Shown: one piece after another, positions 37,001-55,390 of the stretch
How positions within the stretch are numbered: the first letter of the stretch is position 1
Layout: the number at the start of each line of letters is the position of its first letter
Source of the DNA: Amoebidium appalachense
Taxonomy: Eukaryota > Ichthyosporea
Direction: 5' to 3'
Length of the DNA: 64,000 nucleotides
NCBI GenBank assembly: GCA_963693365.1
Contig: CAVNZM010000010.1
Location: 7,564,001-7,628,000, forward strand
Translations under genes and position numbers: made by a program
The notes under the pieces: generated by a model
What the model was told of the DNA's origin: nothing
Seen by the model: the letters and a program-made list of their open reading frames with translations, nothing else
The model's database searches: none

Positions 37001-40000
37001 TCTCCCGTTTCCACTCTGTTTGGTAATCATCATTAGCAGGGTGCTAGCGCTTTGCTTTTTCCTTTTTTGGTTATAGACTAACTGTTCTAATTTCTTTTGA
37101 CAGTTTTAAGTGTCTACCAACTAACAACACATAGAATGTATGAATGCTGTGGATTCCGTCCGGGGGGTGGACGAGGAGGAGGAGGAGGAGAAGGGTGGGG
37201 GTGGGTGGGTGGGTGGGTGGGTGGGTGGGGGGAGGGGGGGTGGGGCTGTGAGCCAGTGAGAGACGAAGAGAGCTCGGGAACTAGTAAGCCTGCTATTAAG
37301 GCAAAGAGCAGGCGTGTGGAAGGGATTGAAGCTGAGTGAGCAAGTGAGTGAGTGAGTGAGTGACTGTACATGTGTGTAGTGTTGTTGTGTGTTGTGGGTC
37401 TTTTTATTTTGGTGTTCTCTGTTGTGGGTATGATTTATTGTGCTACCAGCAGTGGTAGAAGGTGTAGAAGGTAAAGGGAGGAGGAGAGCCGGGAGGAGGG
37501 GGGAGGGGGGAGGGGGGGAATCCAACAGACATTGAAGATGCAAAAAGGGGAAGAGGGGCCAGGGTCTTTGGGGAGGAAGAGAACTGGGGGGGCGGGCTCT
37601 AGGGAAGAGGGGGGGGGGGGGGGGGGGGAGAAGACAAAACGGGGCAGACAGATAATTCCAAAAACAATAGCACACGCATGTACACACAATACCCAAGCAC
37701 AGCGTAAACGAGTATGGTAAGAGAGATGCAAAAAAGAGCCAGGCCATCCTGATAGCACGAGCCACTGGTTTAACAGCAGGGAAAGACGGGGAGCCGGGGG
37801 GGGGAGGGGGGGGGGGGGGGGGAGGGGGGAGGGGAGGGGGGTACGGGGAGCCAGTTAGAGAAACAGGTGGGGAATGGGATGTGAAGGGGGGGGGGGGGGG
37901 GGGGGGGGGGGACGAGACCAGGAAGGTAGTATTGTGAGACTTATGCAAGATAGAAGAGATGGGAGGAAGGGGTGGAGGGGGCCGGGGGGGGGGGGGGGGG
38001 GGGGGGAGGGGGAGGGGTTGGAGAAGGGGGGATGATGGACAGAGGGAGGGAGGGGGAAGGGAGGAAGGGAAGGAGGGTGAGGGGAACGGGGGCGGGGAGG
38101 GTTGGGGAGAGGGCAAGGTGGAGAGGTGGGGGAAGAGAGGGGCAGAGGGGGGGGGGGGGAGGGGGGGAGGGGGGGGAGAGAGAGAGGGAGGGAGGGAGGG
38201 AGGGAGGGAGGGAGGGAGGGAGAAAGGGAGAGAGAAGGAGGGAGAATGCGAAAGTACACCATCATAGTTCAATACCCAAAACACAACATAAAGGGCACAG
38301 CATGAGAAACTACTACAACCCGGCCCATAATACGAACACGAGCCAAGGATTTGACGACAAGAGCTGGAGAAAAGCAGGGCCCCGCACGCGGGGGAGAAGG
38401 GCCTGGGGAAGATGCAGGGGGGGGGGGGGGGGGGGGGAGGTGAGGGGGAAGGGGAGAGGATGGGGGGAGGGGGGGATGGGGGAGAGGGGGATGGATGAGG
38501 GTAGCAAGGAGGAGGCTGGCCGGTTGGGGGATGGGGGGGGCGGGGCGGCAGGGGGGGAGGGGGGCGGTGGGGAGGGGGGGTACAATCAGACCCTGCAGGT
38601 CGGGGTGGGACGGAGGAGAGCAAAGTGACAGATGGGGGCAGGGGACAGGGAGGAGGGGGTGGGTCAAGGAAGTAGGAGAGCAAGAATTAAGAAGGAAGAG
38701 ATGCAAGGGCCGGGATGGCCGGGAGAGGGGGGGGGGGGGGGGGGGGGGGAGGGGAGGGGGGGGGGGGGGGGGGGGGGAGGGGGGGGGGGGGCATACATCA
38801 CTGTAGGGTCATTTGCAAAGCGCTGGCAGACGTAGGTGAGGGCATCCAGGAGGGCAATAGGGTCACGGTCACAGGCAGCCACGGTGAAGAGGGCACGCAC
38901 ATAGGTGGCACGGGTGGTGGCCTCGGGGTTGGTCTCGGCCATGTGTTTGTATGTTGGAGACAGCCTGGCATACCTGCATAACCAATGTTAGCGGGAAAAC
39001 AACAGTCGTTGATAAATAAAATGTGTGCTGTATTCAATACTCCCTTTAGATGTGTAGATTGGTTCCTGAACAAGCAAAAGGGAGTCAACCCAGGTCTACA
39101 ATGTTTGATGTTACACAGGGTTACAAGAGGGTGTACAAATCATGTATGCAGCAAAAACAATCTCCAGGCATACACACGTACACACCCCTCACACACTGCA
39201 ATTTGCAACACTTACCCCAAATACTTGCTCAGGTTCCCCGCCAAGTCACTTTGTTCCTTGACATTTGGGTCAGCAAGCAACCTCTCTGCCTCAGTTCGCC
39301 TATAGTCTCCAGGCAGCAGGGCTAGAAACTGTGCCGCATCCATCTTGGGCCTGCCCTGGAAAAGCGCCTCGTATACCCTAACCCTGTCAGCCACCCTCAG
39401 GCCCTTCATGGCCTGAAAGAACTCACTGCCCTCGCAGCAACCCAATTCACCCTCCTCGTAGAATGGCCGGTAGTGACCAATCACCTGCTCAACCGTCCAT
39501 CCAGCTCGTGGCCTACGTCTGGGCTTGTCTTGTTTCTGTGCCGACACCTTGCCCAGTGACGTCAGAGGTGCAAGTAGACCTGGACGCCGGGCCAGACGAT
39601 CCCATTTGACGGAATGAAATGAAACACAGGCGGGAAGATGGGCTAGAACCACGTCGGTAGAGCACCCGTACAGAAGTGGTGATGCTTCCTCAATGCCATA
39701 TCTGGGTTGGTTTTCATGTATGGGTAAGTGTGTGTTTTGGGGTTTGTGGATAATATAGTGGCATTTAACTGAGGCACACAGAGAAACAGGTGAAAAACGG
39801 GATGGGGAGAGAAGGTAGGAGTTTGGGGGGGGGGGGGGGGGGGGGGGGGGAGCGAGGGGGGAGGGGGGAGAGGGGAGGGCAGGGAATGGAGGGGTTTGCA
39901 AACGTGTGGCGGGAGTGAGTTTGGGAAACCCAGTACCACAAACGAGTAAGTGAGGGTGGGGGTGGAAGCGCAAGCAAAAACAATCGAGCGTGCATCAGGA

Positions 40001-41036
40001 GTCCATGGAAAAATGCTGCCTTTCCGATTACCCACCAACCCCCTTCCCACCTCAGGGGAAGGGGCCAGGGAGGGGAGGGCGTGGGGAGGGAGAGGGGGTG
40101 GGGGGAGGGGGGGGGGGGGGGGGCAGAGGGGAGTGGGGAAGCGAGGCATGGGGGGATTGAGAGGGAGGTTGGGAATGAGATGAAAGGGGGGGGGGGGGGG
40201 GGAGGAGGTGGGGAAAGGAGGCAAGGGGGGGGGGGGGGGGGGGGGGAAGGGGGAGAGGGGGGGAGAGATGGGAAATAGGTTGGAAGGACAATCGGACACG
40301 ATGGGAAGGGGGAGGACGGGATGACAGCCCGAAGAGGGGGGGGGGGGGGAGGCAGTGTTCAAGGTTCGGGCAGACAATCAAAGGCGAACAATTAGGGTCA
40401 GAGTCTGGAATGGCATAAAATTAAAGCGAGGGAAAACTGGTGCCATACCCCCGTGCCAAAGCCGGGAAGGAATGAGGGGAAGGGGGTGAATTGCAAGCAC
40501 GCCAGGCAGGGGGGAGGGGGGGGGGGAAGGGTTTGAATGCGGAACACGGTACGAAGTATGCATACACGAAGGACACATGCAAAGGCAAACATCAAAGCAT
40601 GCAACATAGCCATGCGTACAGTGTGCGTCATAAGCAGAGCCCATCCTCAGGGAGGGCCCAAGTCATCAATTGCGTCTGAGTTTCGACCCCTTAGCCCGCG
40701 TATATCCGACTGTCCAACTCAGACAGCAGCATCAACTGAACTTGGGCGGGTCAACCCGTCTTGATCAAAGACGGGCAGGGTTGATTATGCAAGCAAGGTG
40801 AGCAAAACGGTGAATATGTGTGTGCAAACTAATGCAGTGCAGCGAAAAATGTGTATGTGCTTACAGATGCACAACACAGAGCAACCATGCCCGGTTGCAT
40901 GGAAGTAAAGCGGTCTCCACACAGTGGTCTGTCCTGAAAGGACACCTCTGAAAGAAGACTGGGGGGGTTTGAATGCGGAACACGGTACGAAGTACGCATA
41001 CACGAAGGACACATGCAAAGGCAAACATCAAGGTAT

Positions 41037-41079
<43 letters not shown>

Positions 41080-42518
41080 CTAAAGAAAGGGGGAGGGGAA
41101 ACCGCGCGGGGGGCGGGGGGGGGGTGGGATGGGGAGACATGTTGAGGGGTTCCAAAAATAGGGAAATGAAGATAGAAAGGAGGGATTCGAAACTGTGACA
41201 AAAAACCGGAGTGCAAGAGGCCAGCATATAAGGGGTACAGAAAGCAAGCCGGAAAACCTGAGGATATTAGGCTCGGTAGAAAGACAAAGAGCGGTTTTAT
41301 AGACAACGTAACAATATGTGCAGAAGGAAAAAACCTATTAAGGACTTACTAAGTGAAAAACCTGTAACACCAAAGAAGAGGAAGCAATAATGCAGGAGGA
41401 AGGGTCAAGCCCCCAGGCGGGAGCACGGTCTGTGTCCGTATCTTCATTCTACCAGCCTTTCTGGTGCCTCCCACCTCCCTTTCCCCCAAATCATCTTCCC
41501 TTCCTCCCCACAAGCCCACCCCTACTCGTTTCGTTGACAAGCCCTATCCCTCCCCTCCCCCCCCTCCCCCGCCCCCTTTACCCCCCCCCCCCCCTTCCCC
41601 CGCACCCCCCCTCCTCCAAAGAGGAAGAAGAAGAAGAAAAAAGAGAGAGAAAGAAGAAAGGAATAAAAGACGAAAGAAACGAAGGAAGGGAGGAAGGACT
41701 CAAGCAAGAAAAAAAAAAAAAAAAGCAATGAAAAAAGCCATTAAAGAAAAGAAAAGAGAATGGAGAAGGAAAAAAAGAAAGAGATGAAGAAGAAACACCC
41801 ATGACCACCATGAGCGTCCCAAAATTGCTATCATGCTGCTTCTGTCCTTCCTCTCAAACCACGAGCCTTGCCACGTTCTCCTCGTGCATGTACCACACTA
41901 ACGGTGCAAAAAGAGAAGAAAGTTCATGATGTAACAGAGAAAACAATTAAACGTGAACATGTGCAAAACCACCATCCATCAGAAGCATTCCACGGGCTAC
42001 CTTTGCCGCACTTAGGCAAAACAGTCCACCACAATATCAGGATTGGACAAACATCATATAGAGTCAGTCGACCTTTCCTCAGTCAGGCTCTGGCTCACAT
42101 ACCTGGACAGCACCGGGTCAAGAAGCGCATCTGCCACTGCCGTGCGGTGGTGCTTGGCCACCGTCTTGATAGCCTTCCTTCTTGCCGCAGGGGAAAGGTC
42201 CGAGAGTAATGGCACAAGCTCGTCTGCACTCAAAACTCTCGCTAAGAACCCGGCGGCAGTTTTCTCAACAGCATACGAAGCCGTGCCTCGTGCTAACTGC
42301 AACAGTGACTCGATGTCCCCTGCCCAGAAAAAGAGATGAAGGGCAAATATGCTGTGCTGTGTGTGTGGTGATACCGTGAGCTCCTTGGTGAGTGTAGATA
42401 GTGTATCGTTTGCCTTGCGGTCAAGCGCAACCTTCCGAAGGTGCGTGCAGCGCAGAGCGTAGAGGAGTGGTTCAAGCTCAGCCTCAAGCTGAGAAATGGA
42501 AGGTAAGGCGAAATCCAT
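34093..42518 (-). CDS. Large helical (HEAT/ARM-like?) protein of 1333 residues, unknown family, four exons
   Basis: Exons 42518-42103, 39701-39216, 38973-38797 and 37015-34093. Donors are AG|GTATGT, GG|GTAAGT and GAT|GTATGC; every phase is 2 and every join keeps the frame. Residues 1-138 and 140-300 are Leu/Ala-rich helices, and residue 185 onward contains WDRLARR and a basic KPRRRPRAG patch near 210. The long last exon (residues 361-1333) is helical throughout, like alpha-solenoid scaffolds, and is broken by an acidic Asp/Glu/Gly linker at about 942-976. No catalytic motif, signal peptide or membrane segment is seen. The last exon was not accepted as a gene on its own because its open frame has no ATG. 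A scaffold or adaptor is inferred from shape only. Introns 1 and 3 are full of polypurine and poly-G on the plus strand. Confidence 0.85.
40532..40735. repeat. Dispersed repeat, fullest copy (in intron 1 of the 1333-residue gene)
   Basis: Begins TGAATGCGGAACACGGTACG, continues through AAGCAGAGCCCATCCTCAGG and GTCTGAGTTTCGACCCC, and ends near CAACTCAGACAGC. The 5' half recurs nearly identically at 40968-41032 and 59013-59143; diverged 3' halves occur at about 56955-57095 and 57600-57740. The GAGTTTCGACCCC segment vaguely resembles a tRNA B box, so a SINE is possible. Confidence 0.7.
40968..41032. repeat. Dispersed repeat, 5'-truncated-length copy
   Basis: About 65 bases matching the start of the 40532 copy almost exactly, then cut off by a 42-base poly-G run (41038-41079). 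Confidence 0.8.
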
Positions 42519-43089
42519 GGTAGCCTTGACAAGGCTGCCAAGGGAATGAACTCCTTATAAGGTAGCAAAAGGCAAAGTTCAATTATTCCCCAAGAAAAAA
42601 AAGGCGACAGTTTTGTATCCAAAAGGTAACAGAGAGATTGTGGCAAAAAAAACAAAACACAGCCTCTTTCATACATCGCCTATGAACAAAGTCCCATGGT
42701 CCGACCGTCATCCCATTCCCGGCACGATCATATGACGTAACCGCATTTTTATCCAATCACTGCGCGGCTGGGTTTGCGAAGATCCCTTATTTGGAACACT
42801 TGTGACCCGATTTGGCAAGTTCACACACACAGTGACAGTGACTCGGTGAGCCGGCCAGAACAAAAATTTGAGACTCCTCACTGAGTCCTCAGTGCAGTGC
42901 CACCTCCTCAGGAAAAAAGCAAGCAATACTTGAGGACGAAAGAAAGAAAGAAAAAAGGGGTTTGGAAACCATGCAAACAAAAGGCTTAACACGGCGGGTG
43001 CCAAGTAGCTCGCAGTCCATTCATGAGAATCATTTTGTCCTCCCCGATGACCACAGCCTATATTAGTGTGCGCTAATACGACACCCATA
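42519..43089. promoter_or_regulatory. Divergent promoter between the 1333-residue gene and TDG
   Basis: A 571-base gap between two start codons pointing away from each other. It contains a perfect CArG-type palindrome CCTTATAAGG (42553-42562), TGACGTAA (42733-42740) and CCAAT (42753-42757). No long repeat interrupts it, unlike nearly all other non-coding sequence nearby. That both genes share this region is inferred from geometry. Confidence 0.5.
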
Positions 43090-49069
<5,980 letters not shown>

Positions 49070-49356
49070 CACGTGCTCTCTGCGTCACTCTGTGCTTCTT
49101 CAGTTCACTAATTGCCATGAGGGGGCAGTCATGAATATACAAACACATGCCCACACACACGCATGCAAACACATGCCCACACGCGCATGCATACACACAT
49201 ACACCCCCACACGCACATGCATACACACACATGTGCACACACACACATGCATACACATGCACCTGCACGCGCACACATCTACAACCTGTCATATCATGCA
49301 CGATGTGCATACTACGCCTTTCCACCACACATAGCGAGAGAGTGCAAAGGAGTCTT

Positions 49357-49394
<38 letters not shown>

Positions 49395-49563
49395 CCCCCC
49401 CCCCCCCCCCCCCCCCCTTGATCGGCAGTACTTAAATTCTGAAAGGTTAATAGGCATAGATCATTTTCACTGTTAGTATGAATGCCGACTAAAATACCTG
49501 TTAGCCCTGATCATGCTTACTCTTTTGTAGATGTAAGATTGGCAAATCTCTACCGAGATTGGT
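49070..49563. other. TDG 3' flank and simple repeats
   Basis: Probable 3' UTR, then an ACATGC/CA-rich stretch at 49138-49275 and poly-C at 49360-49417. The only AATAAA near the gene end (49030-49035) is inside the last coding exon. Confidence 0.5.
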
Positions 49564-49779
49564 ATGACTGGATGCCTCGTGCGCGGCAAGTGCGATCTTT
49601 TTTGTTTTGCACACCACCTGGCTAAGCTGGATTCTGTACGTATGCCGGTGGATCTGCATGAAAATCTCCCGAATGAAAGACGTTGTGAACATACCGTAGT
49701 TTGCGGTTCAAAAAGTTGTGTTGTTAAATTCAGTAGAATGATAGCAGCCTCTGGCCGTGCTGGGGAGCTGATCTTGTAA
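49564..49779 (+). CDS. Possible small Cys-rich protein (71 codons)
   Basis: ATG-initiated frame in unique DNA ending LIL-TAA, with six cysteines (CLVRGKC, LFC, RRCEH, VCGSKSC). The stop codon overlaps a poly(A) hexamer (TAATAAA), so the transcript would end almost at the stop. It could instead be the last exon of something larger. No family is recognised, and a chance open frame is possible. Confidence 0.25.
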   Translation: MTGCLVRGKCDLFCFAHHLAKLDSVRMPVDLHENLPNERRCEHTVVCGSKSCVVKFSRMIAASGRAGELIL

Positions 49780-50228
49780 TAAACCTGAAGAGCGTGCTCC
49801 AATAACATAAGTGAAAGCATTAATGACTCATTCGGTTGAGGTGATGGTTCCCCCCCCCCCCCCCCCCCCCCCCCGTGCGCGCCCCCCTCCACACACTCAC
49901 ACACATACACACACGTACACACACACACACTCTCTCTCTCTCTCTCTCATGAGCTCACTCAAAACACACGTACTCACTCAAAATGGGTGGATGGGGGGGG
50001 GGGGGGCGACTATTAACGGGTTGAATGCCTCCACAAAAGCAAGTGGTTTTCGGAGGGAACAAGCGCAGCCAGACGTTGTGTCACCGTGAGGAAAGGTTAC
50101 CTCACACAGTCGTTTATTCTCAGTCGGTCCAGCGACCCACGGGCTTAGGGCTCAGTAGCCCGTGCTTTAGCGTTAATTCATCATGGGCCCACGTGCGTGT
50201 TAAGTATTATTTTTGTGCATTCGTTCGT
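49780..50228. other. Intergenic DNA with short repeats
   Basis: C-run at 49850-49874, CA and CT patches at 49890-49950, a G-run at 49993-50006, then unique sequence. Nothing supportable. Confidence 0.5.
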
Positions 50229-51209
50229 TCATTCACTCAAACGGCTAGGCCTCCACGCTGAGGCAAAGAGGCCGTGCTTAAACAGGAACAGGGCGCCTTG
50301 GGCGCGGCAGACGGAACACGTGGTGAGACTCGTGCCATGGACCCGCTCGGCCTTGCAGTAGCATGAGCGGCACATGACCCGGCCGCAAGGATGGAACCAG
50401 GTTTACGCGTCTTCATCTTCTGGCACACAAGGCACGTCTGCTTGCTGTGTGTGGCTGTGTGCCGCACCTGGCCAGCATCAGGGTGTGCGCCGGGACGACG
50501 TGTGCATGCAAACATATGTTAGGGGCTGTGTGTCCCGTTCTTGCGTGCCCAGTGCATCGACCCTGGCCATGGTAGTTTGGGTTCATGTGCGTGTCTGTGT
50601 GTTCATATGTGCTGCCGTGCCTGCGCTATGATGGTGGGCATGCTTGCGCTACAGCTAGCAATCCGTATCCCTGCGTTTTTTCTCAGCAACAAGTGTCCTG
50701 TGTGTCTGCAATCCAAAAAAACACTCTTCCTACCTCCCGTCCTTCCTGTCGTTGACTCTAATGTTCAGTGGCTTGCCGGCAGCCACATCCGGGAGCTCCA
50801 CGATTACTTCCTGTGTCTGTGGGGGGGGCAGGTGTGTTAGCCAGTGGTTGCTTTGCTCGAGTTTTGGCGTGCTTGCGCAGCAGCAACTTCACCCTTCTGG
50901 CTGACAGGCACGTGCCACAAGCAGCAGTCGACCAGTGCTGGCTGTGTGGGTGCATGCCTGCCGCAGCGCCGCCCGCCCCTGCCGTGTGAGCGGCAGAGAC
51001 ATTTGGGCTTTGCAGGCGCAGTAAAGCGCAACCAGCCGGTTTCCATTGTTACTAAACGCAAGGGGCCCGAAACCAAATACCCGCACAGCCCACACTGCAA
51101 CAGCAGCGCTTACGACAGGCAAGGCACCGCGGGGGCAGAGCCTGTGCGGACAAGCAAAGGCCACAACCCCCACCTCGGTTTTGACGCGGAAGCCCCCGTT
51201 TGCAGCCAT
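50229..51209 (-). pseudogene. Cysteine-rich/RING-like gene with broken reading frame
   Basis: On the minus strand an ATG at 51209 in good context (CCACCATGG) opens MAANGGFRVKTEVG. Cys-rich segments then appear in several frames (CPHRLC, CLACRKRCCC, CGLCGYL, YCACK, CGTCLSARR). A clean exon at 50816-50734 reads TQEVIVELPDVAAGKPLNIR, with phase-0 entry after CCCCACAG and phase-2 exit at AG|GTAGGA. It joins an exon starting at 50444 (SKQTCLVCQKMKTRKPG). The rest of a RING-type finger (HPCGRVMCRSC, then CSVCRAQG) lies in the next frame, ending at a TGA at 50229-50231. The usual His of PCGH is Arg. So at least one frameshift separates the two halves: pseudogene, sequencing error or a missed intron. 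RING proteins are usually E3 ubiquitin ligases; function here is uncertain. Confidence 0.4.
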
Positions 51210-51372
51210 GGTGGACCTAATCTACCTCCCCACTGCAGCGGAGTCGATGGCAGAATAATGTTTGCAGTGTTCATAGCTGACTTGCAGTGTCTAACACATG
51301 CTGCTGCTTCGTCGCTTGCCGTATCTGCACGCAGCACTCGTCGTCTAGTACAGATCTAACAATGATACTGAT

Positions 51373-51417
<45 letters not shown>

Positions 51418-52992
51418 TATAGCCGCAAGGGAGCCCGCCCGGGCCCACGAGCCAGTCACTCATGAGATAACCGTGCCCTGCTCTGATTCGTTGAGCCTCC
51501 TAGTCCTCACCCTGGCGCACCCTATAACACCAATTAGGAGGTTTGGTTTCATTACGCAGTCTCAACAAAAGCAACCATTAAAACGAGTTCTGCCAACATT
51601 CTTCTTGGGCGGTTGCATACATGTTCTATTGTTTTTGGAACGACATCAAACAACAGTGCTACACTCACCCAATACAATACGATTCGGCGAATCATATTCT
51701 GAACTTTGACTGGTCAAATATCATTCGGCGCTCATACCACTTTACCACAGCTGCATAGTCTCGTCCAATCGAATGCATTATGTATCATCTATTGGTTGCC
51801 GTGCACTTTGGAATTTCAAGCTTTGGACCTCAATTTCCTCAAACCGCACAACAACATCAAGACGGGTCGCCCATTTATTCCAAAAAAAAATGAATTGAAA
51901 ATCCCCAGTAAGGGAACAGGAGTGGACTGAACAGCTATGTTTTTAGGCCTTAGCTAATGGCATATAAAAAATAAATCTCACTGTTAATGAACCACGAAGC
52001 GTGGACCATGAGTTGACAGAGATCTAGATCTGGACTCGGAGTCACGCCATTGGCCCAAGCTAGTTTCTTGTGCTAACCGCAATCATTATTCAATTGGGTC
52101 AATATCATGCCTTGGATAAGCCAGCCGGCTGCGGTTGATATTATGTGCTACAGGGGCTACCAAAACAATCGTATGTCAGTATATGAAGTACTATTTGCAC
52201 TATATAATGACCTCTAATATTGGGTGCGGCAGTTTAGGTTATAAAGGTCTATATTGGAATAGTTGGTCCCACCAATGGTCCCACTCCAGCGCGAGGCTGC
52301 CGTGGCCACGATGATGGACTGTGTTCCGATTGGCTGTACGAAAGAGTTGGGTTTTGGCGGGAAATGGAAAAAAAAGCTGTGACATCAACCTAAGCCTCCT
52401 AGACTCTGTGTTTTTGACAAGCTCATGATGGCGCCGGGTTCGTTTAGCTTTCCTGGCCATAGAGATTACGGTTGACCTCAGTCACATCGAGACAAGACAA
52501 GGAAGAAAAGATGTTTTGTTCGTAAAGGGGACACGGAGCAGAATACAGACCGGTTTACGATTAGAATTCTTGACTTTTGTTTTGGACCGGCCGCGAGCTT
52601 TAGAGGACTATTGTTGCGCAAGAGCTGGCTGGGAAAGCTTCGAAGAAAGGCGCCTGTTGCATGCTCACCTCCGGATACCCAATCAGGCATTGCCGAGGAG
52701 GGCTTTTTGACAAAGACAAGGTAAGAGCGACTAAGTCGAAGTAACTACAAAGCATTATACACAGCTTTCCTCCGGATCCCGCTGCCTGAACTGGTCTCTA
52801 CATGGCATACTATGGCCTGCCAAGGAGGACCTGGTACCTTGGGGAATCTAACATGTCAAAATCACAAGAGATGTCAGGTCTCCTACAGAGAGGAGATCCG
52901 ACCCGGGGCCACGCTGCAGTGATCACTTGCGGTCGGGCCGGGGGGAAGGCTGGGTGTGTGTGTGTGTGGTGGTGGTGGTGGTGGTGGTGGTG

Positions 52993-53037
<45 letters not shown>

Positions 53038-53428
53038 TACATTTAATAATGTACATGAGCACACTGTCTTGCGATTTCGCGACTGTATCAATCAGCCGGT
53101 ATTTTATTAGCAAGGATTTCGTTACAGAACATGCTGCCTGCCTATACAGCTTTAGGGTTCGGTCTGCCTACAATGAATCGCAGACACACAAATATTATAT
53201 TAGCACTATGTATCTATCAATTTTCTTCGTGTAGAGCAACCGTCGGGCATATGATGTTGATACACCTGCCGAGCTCGTCTGAAATTCAGCTCACCTTTAC
53301 CATTACTATTACTGAATAGGCTTTTTGGAGCAGCAAACAACATTGCATCTTGTGTCCAGGTCTGCCCATGCACACGTTTAATATCTGAACATCATCCAAG
53401 CGCACACCGCACTAATATCGCATCCATA
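51210..53428. other. Gene-free interval
   Basis: Poly-G at 51373-51413 and 52997-53034 flank 1.5 kb of unique sequence with several CCAAT/ATTGG pentamers. Two overlapping opposite-strand frames (52239-52460 minus; 52516-52710 plus) are too weak to call. TTTATT at 53103-53108 is a plausible poly(A) signal for the esterase gene to the right. Confidence 0.5.
53103..53108 (-). terminator. Candidate poly(A) signal of the esterase gene
   Basis: AATAAA on the minus strand about 320 bases after the stop codon at 53429-53431. Confidence 0.4.
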
Positions 53429-53680
53429 TTAGTTGCAGCAGCTATCACACGGGTAGGTTGCAATCTGGTAGCGCCACGGGTTTTTGGCCCGACCCTGATA
53501 CCACTCCAGGTGTGCCTGTGCCTGTGTGTACCCGTCCACGTGCATGACGGTCCACCGCCCACAGTGGTGGAAGCACGAGTCAAGGTACATGCCGTTCTGG
53601 GGGTTGCCCGTCATGGTGTCCATCAGCCGTGCTGTGTGTACGTGTGTACGTGTGTACGTGTGTGTACGTGTGTATGTGTA

Positions 53681-53770
<90 letters not shown>

Positions 53771-54220
53771 TGTGTGTGCGTGTGTGTGTGTGTGCGCGTG
53801 TGTGTTTGTGATTGTGTTAGTGGTTCAGTCGTGTGGAGATTAATAGCTAAGCTAGAAGCCCAAGGGGACAAAACTTTAGCAAACTACGGGGAAACGTAAA
53901 TTACTTTTGAGTATTCAGCCAGACCCATCTCGATAAAAAAAGGGAGGGAAAAAAAAAAAAAAAAAAAAAACGCCGCTGTAAAATGTGGATTAGCGGGTTC
54001 TGGAGAGGGAGTAGGGGGAAGGAGAGAGAGGCAAAGAGGTAGGGAGGGACGGGCGGGCGGGGAGGCAGGAGACGAGGGAAGATGTGCTTACATGGACGAT
54101 AGAGTGGACAGAAATCAGGAAGGAAAGGTTGATTAGGCAGGAGGTGGGTGGTTGTGGTTGTGGTGGTCGTCTGGGATGCAACTAGGGGGAAGCTACAAAT
54201 AGAGCGTGCCCGTGAGAAAA

Positions 54221-54263
<43 letters not shown>

Positions 54264-54877
54264 GAACAGGTGATTGAATGCTGGTATGGGTATGCGGGAA
54301 GCAGTCACTGTAAGAAAAATTCAAAGAAAACGAACCGAAGCGAGTGTAGGCGAAGATCAATTGGATTACAGACAGGAAATGGCAGGAAAAGAAGCGTGAG
54401 AAAAGAAGAAGCTATGGTAAAGACAAGAGGGATGGGGATGGAAGAATGAGGAAGGGTCCCTCCCGAACCCTAGGGACGTCCGGGAGGGAGGGGGGAAGGA
54501 GGGGAAAGGGGAGGGGGGGGTTTGTGGTGTGGTGGAGAAGGAGGGAAAGGGGAGACAAGGAGACAGCATTTTGAGCAGGAAATGGAAAAGCAGTGAAGAG
54601 AAAGCGAAGAAATGTGCTCGTGCGTGCGTGTGGGTGGGTGGGTGGATGGGGGTGGGTGGGTGGGTGGGTGGGGGGGGGGGGGGGGGGGGGGGGGGGGGAG
54701 GCGCTGCCCAGCCTTCAGCTTCAACCACACTAGAGGCAGATCCGTGAAATGCGAAAAGAAAAAAGAGGGGTAATGAAGGGAGGCAAAAAGTGTGTGTGTA
54801 TGCGTGCGCGCGCGCGCGTGTGCGTGTGCGTGTGCGTGCGTACGTGCGTGTGTGTGTGTGTCCTTAAAACGGCCGGG

Positions 54878-54916
<39 letters not shown>

Positions 54917-55358
54917 AAATGTTCCACACACCCATGCACTCATCCCCAAAGGGGTTCATCTTGTCTGCATCCCTGCTCACGACCACATTGTCTGCCTGCC
55001 ACGAGTCAAAGCGCGACTGCAGGGCATAGAAGGGCGTGCGGATGTAGGGCACCACGTGCTCGGCAAAGATGCAGCGCCATTGGTCAGAGGTCACGGCATG
55101 CATGGCCATGCACCCGGCGTTGGTCGTGCTGTTCATAGTTGAATACACCCACTGCATGCCCTTCCTGCAGGCGGTTGGGGGGGGAGGGGGTGGGGAGGGG
55201 AGGGGAGGGGGGGGGGGGGGGGGGGGGGGTAAAGAATGTGTCAGAGATTACAAAATATGTGCGTGACCGACACCACCATGCAGATTTTGCAGAAAAGCAC
55301 ACACATTTATGCATAAAAAGCGAGCCCATCTTTTTTTTTTTTTTTTTCTTTTTTGGGT

Positions 55359-55390
<32 letters not shown>

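Noticed and set aside
37121-38683. 520-codon Pro-rich minus-strand frame and similar Gly/Pro/Arg frames
   Set aside because: It translates C/T-rich intron sequence lying between two well-supported exons of the 1333-residue gene.
52239-52710. Overlapping 64-73-codon frames on both strands
   Set aside because: Mutually overlapping, without homology or splice support; the region looks more like promoter DNA.
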